Assembly: GCA_944326445.1 (NCBI GenBank)
Contig: CALVDZ010000026.1
Span: 1-5,829 of the forward strand
Direction: 5' to 3'
Source of the DNA: an uncultured Helicobacter sp.
GTDB lineage: Bacteria; Campylobacterota; Campylobacteria; Campylobacterales; Helicobacteraceae
Length of the DNA stretch: 5,829 nucleotides
This document shows, piece after piece, positions 1 through 4,290 of the stretch. The position numbers and the translations under genes were made by a program. The notes beneath the pieces were generated by a model that worked only from the letters and a program-made list of their open reading frames with translations, was not told where the DNA came from and ran no database searches. Positions within the stretch are counted from its first letter, which is position 1; each line of letters begins with the position of its first letter.

Positions 1-95
1 CTCGCGAAGCGGAGCGAAGTGGGGATTCACTCCCCACGAGCGGCAACAAGTTTTTGCTATGGCAAAAACTTGCATTAGAATAAATAGAAAGGAGG
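1..95 (+). repeat. Composite palindromic repeat, copy 1
   Basis: Copy 1 of an element found four times in this window. Order of parts: a purine-rich block (GCGGAGCGA, from 9), hairpin B (GTGGGGA 19-25 / TCCCCAC 31-37), the linker ACGAGCG, hairpin A (CAAGTTTTTGC 47-57, loop TATG, GCAAAAACTTG 62-72, an 11-bp perfect stem), then an A-rich tail ending in AAAGGAGG (88-95). Copy 2 at about 412-495 shares the same order, including TAA and the SD-like tail. All three forward frames are open across the element until about 75-83; one (bases 3-80, stop TAA 81-83) could be the last residues of a protein that begins before the window. The SD-like 88-95 has no ATG, GTG or TTG at a usable distance. Confidence 0.75.
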
Positions 96-111
96 AAGTA
101 GGAAGTTTCAG

Positions 112-117
112 TATAAT
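112..117 (+). promoter_or_regulatory. Candidate -10 box TATAAT (plus strand)
   Basis: A perfect TATAAT. No -35 is seen, which is usual for the vegetative sigma factor of Campylobacterota. The predicted start is near 123-125. A transcript would run antisense to the whole predicted toxin mRNA and on towards purF, so this could be the purF promoter, a long antisense promoter, or both. It is a short motif and could be chance. Confidence 0.35.
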
Positions 118-170
118 GCGCCAAGAAGGAGATACTAAACCACTCCCAAAAGGGAGGGCTAGGATAAATC

Positions 171-251
171 CTAGAAGCACTTGCTTATTATTATTACACA
201 AAGTAGTATAATAACGCGCAGGATACAATTTAGTATCTGAGAGTATCGCAT
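171..251 (-). CDS. Small hydrophobic peptide, candidate type I toxin
   Basis: A 26-codon ORF on the minus strand, ATG at 251-249 and TAG at 173-171. It is preceded by AAGGAGGT (262-255), one of the best SD sequences in the window, four bases (TAAA) between GGAGG and the ATG. The peptide starts MRYSQILNC, then has a very hydrophobic core with RVIILLCVIII near residues 12-22, and ends SKCF. It has a basic N-terminus, one predicted membrane span with a single Arg inside it, and three cysteines. That profile fits membrane-active type I toxins. I see no sequence match to the H. pylori AapA peptides I remember, so kinship rests on architecture: a tiny ORF, leader hairpins that can hide the SD, and an opposing promoter inside the ORF. 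If real, the peptide would act at the inner membrane and be silenced by the antisense RNA. It could instead be a non-toxic small membrane protein, or a chance ORF in a structured RNA. Confidence 0.55.
   Translation of the reverse strand: MRYSQILNCILRVIILLCVIIISKCF
207..212 (+). promoter_or_regulatory. Antisense promoter -10 box TATAAT inside the toxin ORF
   Basis: A perfect TATAAT on the strand opposite the small peptide, lying across its Ile-Ile-Leu codons. A T-rich stretch (TTGCTTATTATTATTA, from 181) precedes it; there is no good -35. The predicted start is near 218-220. Placement inside the toxin ORF, on the opposite strand, matches what is known for IsoA antitoxin RNAs of H. pylori. Confidence 0.5.
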
Positions 252-313
252 TTTACCTCCTTGCCTTTGGTTTGGAGGCTACGACACCAAGAGGTTGCGG
301 TCCCTCTTGGTGT
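219..313 (+). ncRNA. Candidate antisense antitoxin RNA
   Basis: Inferred from the TATAAT at 207-212. The RNA would be complementary to the first part of the toxin ORF, its SD and its leader. It would fold as CCTCC 256-260 / GGAGG 274-278 and end in a strong 10-bp hairpin, ACACCAAGAG 284-293 / CTCTTGGTGT 304-313, with a 10-base loop. That loop is by definition complementary to the loop of the mirror hairpin in the toxin leader, which would suit kissing contact. Length would be about 95 nt; the IsoA1 RNA is of similar size. The 3' end is a guess, since no U-tract follows the hairpin, so read-through towards purF is possible. Confidence 0.4.
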
Positions 314-328
314 GCAACCTCAAAGCGC

Positions 329-337
329 GTTATACCA
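329..337 (-). promoter_or_regulatory. Extended -10 promoter for the toxin mRNA
   Basis: On the minus strand the sequence reads TGGTATAAC: -10 hexamer TATAAC at 334-329 with an extended-10 TG at 337-336. The start predicted about seven bases later falls at 322-320, exactly where the first leader hairpin (GAGGTTGC, 321-314) begins. That coincidence supports the promoter and a hairpin-capped 5' end. Confidence 0.45.
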
Positions 338-411
338 CACTCCTATGCATTGCCAATGTTACGAACTTGCACAAATCTAAGAATACACGAGATCCTGAAC
401 CTATCACCAGC

Positions 412-495
412 ACACAGCGGAGCGAGGGTGGATTCACTCCGCACGAGCGATAACAATTTGCTAAAGCAAATTGCACCAAAATAAACATAAAGGAG
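412..495 (+). repeat. Composite palindromic repeat, copy 2, carrying the purF SD
   Basis: Direct repeat of copy 1. It has GCGGAGCGA (417-425), GTGGATTCACTCCGCAC (428-444), ACGAGCG (443-449), and a shorter hairpin A (CAATTTGC 454-461, loop TAAA, GCAAATTG 466-473). Both arms of hairpin A are shortened together relative to copy 1, so pairing is kept. A TAA (482-484) and the SD tail (488-495) follow as in copy 1. The frame matching copy 1 reads DSLRTSDNNLL here and DSLPTSGNKFL there. Because copy 2 ends in the purF SD, the element forms the immediate purF 5' UTR, and hairpin A lies 15 bases before that SD. Confidence 0.7.
488..495 (+). promoter_or_regulatory. purF ribosome binding site
   Basis: TAAAGGAG, ten bases before the ATG at 506. 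It supports that start and lies at the end of repeat copy 2. Confidence 0.8.
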
Positions 496-505
496 CCACA
501 AACAA

Positions 506-1909
506 ATGAGGGATTGGAATGAAGAATGCGCGATAGTGGGCGTGTATAATGTCAAAAATGCCGCGATTTTGAGCTATTACGCGCTCTTTGCGATGCAGCA
601 TAGAGGGCAGGAGGCGAGTGGGATTAGCACTTCTGATGGCACCAAAATCGCCACGCTAAAAGGCAATGGGCTCGTTACCAAAGTCTTTGATGAGGAAAGT
701 CTCAAAAAACTCCAAGGCAAGTCAAGTATCGGGCACAATCGCTACTCCACTGCGGGGGAAGATTCTATCAATGAAGCGCAGCCCATCTTTGCGCGCTACT
801 CACTAGGCGAGATGGCAATCGCGCACAATGGCAACCTCACCAACGCCAAGGCGGTGCGTGATATGCTCATACAAAAAGGCGCGATTTTCCAAAGCCACCT
901 TGATACAGAAAATCTCATTCATCTCATCGCCCATTCCCAAAAAGAGCATTTAGTCGATCGTATCATTGATGCGCTAAGCTATGTCGATGGCGCGTATTGC
1001 TTTGTCTTCCTCTCGCGCTCCAAAATGTTTGTCGTGCGCGATAGATATGGCTTGCGTCCTTTGAGTCTGGGCAAGATTCAAAACGATGATGGCAGCGTGG
1101 GCTATATCGTGGCAAGTGAGACTTGTGCATTTGATCTCCTAGAGGCAGAATATGTGCGCGATGTGGCACCGGGCGAGATGCTCATCTTTGAGGGGGCTTA
1201 CACGCCACTTAGCAGTAGTGAGCCAAAAAGTGTGCAGGTTTTTGCGCCTACGCCTAAGCCTTGCGTGTTTGAGTATATGTATTTTTCTCGTCCTGATAGC
1301 CAAGTGTATGGCAAGAATGTCTATGAGATACGCAAGCAAATGGGCATAGAGCTCGCTAGAGAGCATAAACTAAAGGCAGATATCGTCATACCCGTGCCAG
1401 ATTCTGGCGTGGCGGCGGCATTAGGCTATGCGAAGGAAAGTGGGATAGATTTTGAACTTGGGATTATCCGCAATCACTATGTGGGGCGGACATTTATCGA
1501 GCCGCTGCAGAGAATGCGCGAACTCAAGGTGCGCCTAAAGCTAAATCCCATCTCAAGCATCATAGAGGGCAAGGAAATCATCGTGATTGATGATTCTGTC
1601 GTGCGTGGGACGACAAGCAAGCAAATCGTGCAGATTTTGCGCAAGGCAGGGGCGAAAAAAATCTATCTCCTCATCTCCGCACCGCCCACTATCTCGCCTT
1701 GCTACTATGGCGTGGATACTCCGGACAAAGAGCAGCTTATCTGTGCAAATAAGAGCATAGAAGAGGTGCGCTCCTATATCGGCGCGGACTTTTTGGGCTT
1801 TTTGTCTATCGAGGGAATGCTGCGCAGTATCGGAGGGGAGCAGGAGTTTTGCAAAGCGTGCTTTGATGGGCAATATGTCGATGAGTATTTACTCCAAAAT
1901 GCTAAATAA
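506..1909 (+). CDS. purF: Amidophosphoribosyltransferase (PurF), Fe-S type
   Basis: Catalyses the first committed step of de novo purine synthesis in the cytoplasm: PRPP plus glutamine to 5-phosphoribosylamine. The 467-residue length is normal. The N-terminal Ntn glutaminase domain follows a seven-residue propeptide (MRDWNEE) that would be removed to expose Cys8 as nucleophile; GHNRYSTAG (Arg79) and AHNGN (Asn108, Gly109) are glutaminase motifs. The C-terminal phosphoribosyltransferase domain has the PRPP loop VIDDSVVRGTTS (residues 360-371). Cys253, Cys399, Cys449 and Cys452 (KPCVFEY, SPCYYG, FCKAC) fit the four [4Fe-4S] ligands of the Bacillus-type enzyme, unlike cluster-free E. coli PurF. 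The ATG start is backed by the SD at 488-495. It is followed after 23 bases by a radical SAM gene, probably cotranscribed. Nucleotide feedback inhibition is known for the family. No purine riboswitch was recognised upstream. Confidence 0.97.
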   Translation: MRDWNEECAIVGVYNVKNAAILSYYALFAMQHRGQEASGISTSDGTKIATLKGNGLVTKVFDEESLKKLQGKSSIGHNRYSTAGEDSINEAQPIFARYSLGEMAIAHNGNLTNAKAVRDMLIQKGAIFQSHLDTENLIHLIAHSQKEHLVDRIIDALSYVDGAYCFVFLSRSKMFVVRDRYGLRPLSLGKIQNDDGSVGYIVASETCAFDLLEAEYVRDVAPGEMLIFEGAYTPLSSSEPKSVQVFAPTPKPCVFEYMYFSRPDSQVYGKNVYEIRKQMGIELAREHKLKADIVIPVPDSGVAAALGYAKESGIDFELGIIRNHYVGRTFIEPLQRMRELKVRLKLNPISSIIEGKEIIVIDDSVVRGTTSKQIVQILRKAGAKKIYLLISAPPTISPCYYGVDTPDKEQLICANKSIEEVRSYIGADFLGFLSIEGMLRSIGGEQEFCKACFDGQYVDEYLLQNAK

Positions 1910-1920
1910 GGGCAAAGATT

Positions 1921-1927
1921 TAAGGAG
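1921..1927 (+). promoter_or_regulatory. RBS that fixes the radical SAM gene start
   Basis: TAAGGAG, five bases before the ATG at 1933. A longer in-frame start, GTG at 1927, overlaps this SD and would lack one of its own, so the ATG is preferred and the protein is 320 rather than 322 residues. Confidence 0.8.
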
Positions 1928-1932
1928 TGGAT

Positions 1933-2895
1933 ATGCGAGTGATTCTTACCATTGGGCGGTATTTTAAGAAGCGATTTGGCGGCAGGGTGCGCAAAATCCC
2001 CATATCATTGCAGGGCTTTACCTGTCCTAATATCGATGGCAGCGTGGCAAAGGGCGGGTGCATTTATTGTGATAATGAATCTTTCTCGCCAAGCCTTGTA
2101 AAGATAGATAAGCGTAGCGAAGTGAAGATGAATTTTGCACTCAAAAACAATCCTCTTTTGGATAAGCAACTCACGCAATTAAGAGAGCAGTTTGCGTGGC
2201 ACGCGGAGTTTCATCAGCGTAAATTTGGGATTGGAAAATATATGGTGTATTTTCAATCCTACACCAACACTTACGCACATATTGATACGCTTAGGGCTCT
2301 GTATGATTGCGCGCTTAGCCTGCCTAATGTCGTGGGTATGAGTATCGGCACGCGGATTGACTGCGTGAGCAATGAGGTGCTCAATCTACTTGCGGGCTAT
2401 GTGCGTGAGGGCAAGGAGATTTGGCTAGAGTATGGCATACAATCAGTGTATGATAAGACGCTTGAGCTAACCAACCGCGGGCATAGCATAGAGGGGGCTA
2501 GGGAGCTCTTTGCCAAAACGCGCGCAAAGGGGATAAAAGTCTGTGCGCATATCATCTATGGATTGCCGGGCGAGGATAGAGAGATGATGCTGCACACGCT
2601 AGATTCTGTAATTTTATGGGGGATTGATAGTATCAAAATCCACCCAATGTATGTGGTAAATGGCACGCGCCTAGCCAAGCTCTACAAAGATGGGGAGTAT
2701 GAGCCTATTAGCCTAGAGCTCTTTGGGGATCTCATCGTGGAGTCGCTGCGGCGATTGCCCCCTGATGTGGTGGTGCAGCGTATCAGTGCAGGGGCGCACG
2801 ATGAGAGCCTACTCGCGCCCAAATGGTGCTTTGACAAAAATATCCAAATGCGCTACATACGCGATAGATTAAAAGAAGTGGGGATAGAGTATTAG
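1933..2895 (+). CDS. Radical SAM protein, YhcC/YtqA family (TIGR01212-like)
   Basis: A cytoplasmic radical SAM enzyme of 320 residues. The cluster motif is C31-x11-C43-x2-C46 (FTCPNIDG...GGCIYC), the spacing I recall for the YhcC family rather than the common Cx3Cx2C. Other family signatures are YFQSYTNTYA (106-115), GTRIDCV (139-145), WLEYGIQS (164-171), NRGHS (181-185) and HIIYGLPGE (206-214). The stretch at about 55-102, before YFQSYTNTYA, seems longer than in typical members. B. subtilis YtqA has been linked to the last steps of wobble-uridine mnm5 modification (called MnmL, from memory); E. coli YhcC is less clear. The family call is firm, the reaction is not, so no symbol is given. It sits 23 bases after purF on the same strand, likely one operon. 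A tRNA-modification role here is inference. Confidence 0.9.
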   Translation: MRVILTIGRYFKKRFGGRVRKIPISLQGFTCPNIDGSVAKGGCIYCDNESFSPSLVKIDKRSEVKMNFALKNNPLLDKQLTQLREQFAWHAEFHQRKFGIGKYMVYFQSYTNTYAHIDTLRALYDCALSLPNVVGMSIGTRIDCVSNEVLNLLAGYVREGKEIWLEYGIQSVYDKTLELTNRGHSIEGARELFAKTRAKGIKVCAHIIYGLPGEDREMMLHTLDSVILWGIDSIKIHPMYVVNGTRLAKLYKDGEYEPISLELFGDLIVESLRRLPPDVVVQRISAGAHDESLLAPKWCFDKNIQMRYIRDRLKEVGIEY

Positions 2896-2915
2896 ATTCT
2901 CACACACATCGTTTG

Positions 2916-2983
2916 CTGCAAGTTTGTTTCACAAACTTGTTATCGGTAATGTGAGCAGAGCCCACATTACCTCCGCTTACGCG
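2916..2983 (-). repeat. Composite palindromic repeat, copy 3, inverted
   Basis: Same element, opposite orientation. On the plus strand it reads hairpin A (CAAGTTTGT 2919-2927, loop TTC, ACAAACTTG 2931-2939), TTATCG, hairpin B (GGTAATGTG 2945-2953, nine-base loop, CACATTACC 2963-2971), then CTCCGCTTACGCG. The hairpin B arms differ in sequence from copy 1 (GTGGGGA/TCCCCAC) yet stay fully paired. The reverse strand has a short frame (GGSAHITDNKF-like region) that aligns with the frames in copies 1 and 2. It begins about 20 bases after the radical SAM stop codon, so hairpin A may also end that transcript. Confidence 0.65.
2919..2939 (+). terminator. Possible transcription end of the purF operon
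   Basis: Nine-bp perfect stem with a three-base loop, 23 bases after the radical SAM stop. Only TT follows and there is no real U-tract, so it may reduce rather than stop transcription. It is also part of repeat copy 3. Confidence 0.3.
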
Positions 2984-2990
2984 CTCACTC

Positions 2991-3014
2991 ACAGAATCTA
3001 GAGCGAGATTCTGT
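2991..3014. repeat. Inverted repeat ACAGAATC / GATTCTGT
   Basis: Perfect eight-bp arms at 2991-2998 and 3007-3014 around an eight-base loop. Each arm carries one copy of the over-represented heptamer AGAATCT/AGATTCT. There is no U-tract, so it is a poor intrinsic terminator; it may be a protein site or the border of a repeat. Confidence 0.5.
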
Positions 3015-3065
3015 AATTGTTTGGTGTCGGAGTGTCAGGAACGCGACTTAGGCTAGCACCTTTTC

Positions 3066-3130
3066 TATAAACTATTATTTTAATGCAAGTTTTTGCTAGG
3101 GCAAAAACTTGTGTATCGCTCGGGTGCGGG
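3066..3130 (-). repeat. Composite palindromic repeat, copy 4, inverted and partial
   Basis: Hairpin A here is nearly identical to copy 1: CAAGTTTTTGC 3086-3096, loop TAGG, GCAAAAACTTG 3101-3111. The flank TATCGCTCG (3114-3122) matches the copy 2 linker on the reverse strand. On the minus strand the A-rich tail after the hairpin, TTGCATTAAAATAATAG, matches copy 1 TTGCATTAGAATAAATAG closely. Hairpin B is degenerate or missing. Bases 3015-3065, between copies 3 and 4, hold nothing I recognise. Confidence 0.6.
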
Positions 3131-3182
3131 CAAGTGTCTTTAAGCCAATGCTTAGAATCTAAGAAGTTTTTGTGCGAGCGTG

Positions 3183-3191
3183 TGCTACAAT
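3183..3191 (+). promoter_or_regulatory. Candidate extended -10 promoter for the UDP-xylose synthase gene
   Basis: TGCTACAAT, an extended -10 with hexamer TACAAT at 3186-3191, preceded by a T-rich tract (GTTTTTGTG). The predicted start is near 3198, giving a leader of about 65 bases. A palindrome, CTTAGAATCTAAG (3151-3163), lies just upstream at about -47 to -35 and could bind a regulator. Downstream, the SD AAAGGA (3252-3257) is five bases from the ATG. Confidence 0.4.
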
Positions 3192-3262
3192 CCGCGCCAA
3201 ATTTGCGCATTGTGGTATTTAAGGCGGTATCAAGGCGCGCATACTACACATAAAGGACAACA

Positions 3263-4222
3263 ATGGCACAACACGATTTTTTGGCAAAGAAGATTCTTGT
3301 TACCGGTGGGGCGGGGTTTTTGGGCTCGCATTTGTGCGAGAGACTGCTAGAGCAGGGGCACGAGGTGCTCTGTGTGGATAATCTCTTTACCGGCACCAAG
3401 CGCAATATCTTGCACTTATTAGAGAATCCGCGCTTTGAGTTTATGCGCCACGATGTGACTTTCCCACTCTATGTGGAAGTCGATGAGATTTATAACCTCG
3501 CTTGTCCTGCAAGCCCCGTGCATTATCAGTTTGATCCCGTGCAGACGACTAAAACCTCGGTGGTAGGAGCGATAAATATGCTAGGGCTTGCCAAGCGCAC
3601 GCGCGCTAAAATCCTCCAAGCCTCCACAAGCGAAGTCTATGGCGACCCAGAGATCCACCCGCAAGTAGAGAGCTATCGCGGTGCGGTAAATCCTATCGGG
3701 ATACGCGCGTGCTATGATGAGGGCAAGCGGTGCGCGGAGACACTCTTTTTTGACTATCAACGCCAGCATAATGTGAGTATCAAGGTGATGAGAATCTTTA
3801 ACACCTATGGTCCGAGAATGCACCCAAATGATGGGCGCGTGGTGAGTAATTTTATCATTCAAGCCTTGAGGGGCGAGGATATTAGCATCTATGGCGATGG
3901 GAGTCAGACGCGGAGTTTTTGCTATGTCGATGATCTCATTAGTGGTATGATGAAGCTTATGGAGAGTAGAGATGGATTTTTTGGACCTGTAAATATCGGC
4001 AATCCGAGTGAGTTTAGCATACTAGAGCTCGCGCAAAATGTCATAGAGCTTACCAACTCGCGCTCTAAAATTAGCTTCCACCCATTACCCCAAGACGATC
4101 CCAAGCAGCGAAAGCCCGATATCAGCCTTGCACAAAGGGAGCTAGGCTGGGCTCCAAGCGTGCAGCTCAAAGAGGGGCTAGAAAAAACTATCGCGTATTT
4201 TAAGAGCACATTGAGATTGTAG
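3263..4222 (+). CDS. UDP-glucuronate decarboxylase (UDP-xylose synthase)
   Basis: A soluble extended short-chain dehydrogenase that would convert UDP-glucuronate to UDP-xylose and CO2 with bound NAD+. It has 319 residues, the usual size. The Rossmann motif GGAGFLG (15-21) is followed by acidic Asp39. NLACPASPVHY (78-88) is, to my knowledge, distinctive of UDP-xylose synthases and separates them from dTDP-glucose dehydratases. STSEVYGDP (121-129) supplies Ser/Thr and Glu124, and Tyr151-x3-Lys155 is the catalytic pair. IFNTYGPRM and YGDGSQTRSFCYVDDL follow as in the family. No UDP-glucose dehydrogenase, glycosyltransferase or other sugar gene lies in the window, so its substrate supply and the glycan it serves (LPS, capsule or glycoprotein) are unknown. 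It probably has its own promoter. A sister enzyme making a related UDP-sugar is the main alternative. Confidence 0.9.
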   Translation: MAQHDFLAKKILVTGGAGFLGSHLCERLLEQGHEVLCVDNLFTGTKRNILHLLENPRFEFMRHDVTFPLYVEVDEIYNLACPASPVHYQFDPVQTTKTSVVGAINMLGLAKRTRAKILQASTSEVYGDPEIHPQVESYRGAVNPIGIRACYDEGKRCAETLFFDYQRQHNVSIKVMRIFNTYGPRMHPNDGRVVSNFIIQALRGEDISIYGDGSQTRSFCYVDDLISGMMKLMESRDGFFGPVNIGNPSEFSILELAQNVIELTNSRSKISFHPLPQDDPKQRKPDISLAQRELGWAPSVQLKEGLEKTIAYFKSTLRL

Positions 4223-4258
4223 GCCTTAGGGCTCTGTGATTTTGACAGGCAATTTTAT

Positions 4259-4283
4259 TATAAATGTTTATCATAAAAGGAGG
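4259..4283 (+). promoter_or_regulatory. Candidate promoter and RBS for the chemoreceptor gene
   Basis: The 68-base gap after the previous gene has T-rich sequence, a possible -10 (TATAAA 4259-4264), and a strong SD, TAAAAGGAGG (4274-4283), seven bases before the ATG at 4291. An in-frame ATG at 4264 lies before this SD and is rejected as the start. TTGACA at 4242-4247 is too close to the -10 to be a matching -35. No intrinsic terminator is evident in the gap. Confidence 0.35.
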
Positions 4284-4290
4284 TTTGGAG

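Larger units (their letters stand above)
118..321 (-). other. Predicted toxin mRNA, highly folded, with sequestered SD
   Basis: Transcript inferred from the minus-strand promoter at 329-337 to an estimated 3' end near 118, about 200 nt. Read 5' to 3' on the minus strand, the leader can form two exclusive hairpins: GAGGTTGC 321-314 with GCAACCTC 298-291, or ACACCAAGAG 313-304 with CTCTTGGTGT 293-284. CCTCC 278-274 can pair with the SD core GGAGG 260-256. Late in the transcript, TTTAGTATCT 139-130 is a perfect match to coding bases 238-229, CTCCTT 131-126 matches SD bases AAGGAG 262-257, and TCTTGG 126-121 matches CCAAGA 310-305 near the 5' end. Small hairpins sit at 174-159 (spanning most of the stop codon) and 156-143. 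This is the pattern known for H. pylori AapA1 mRNA: successive anti-SDs, then a 5'-3' long-range lock. Ends are inferred and no U-tract terminator is seen. Confidence 0.45.

Noticed and set aside
116..211. 31-codon plus-strand ORF (MRQEGDTKPLPKG...)
   Set aside because: Its ATG overlaps the TATAAT at 112-117, the only SD-like site is about 20 bases away, and it is antisense to the better-supported minus-strand peptide.
124..340. Known leader RNA classes (purine, PRPP or ZTP riboswitch, T-box, 6S RNA, tRNA)
   Set aside because: No conserved core of these riboswitches, no T-box sequence and no tRNA cloverleaf is visible, and the helices do not form the long rod with central bubble of 6S RNA. 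A covariance-model search would settle it.
272..484. 70-codon plus-strand ORF starting at TTG
   Set aside because: It has no SD, a rare start, and crosses the leader hairpins and repeat copy 2. Its last part is the repeat frame, and the rest resembles no protein I know.
343..555. 70-codon minus-strand ORF overlapping the purF start
   Set aside because: It lies antisense to the purF 5' end and repeat copy 2 with no SD, and its hydrophobic run comes from the A-rich purF UTR read backwards.
1..3130. CRISPR array
   Set aside because: The repeats are few, far apart, in both orientations and imperfect, with no regular spacers.
2998..3210. 70-codon minus-strand ORF between the radical SAM and UDP-xylose synthase genes
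   Set aside because: No SD; it reads through repeat copy 4 and the AGATTCT inverted repeat, so it is best explained as an open frame in repeats.
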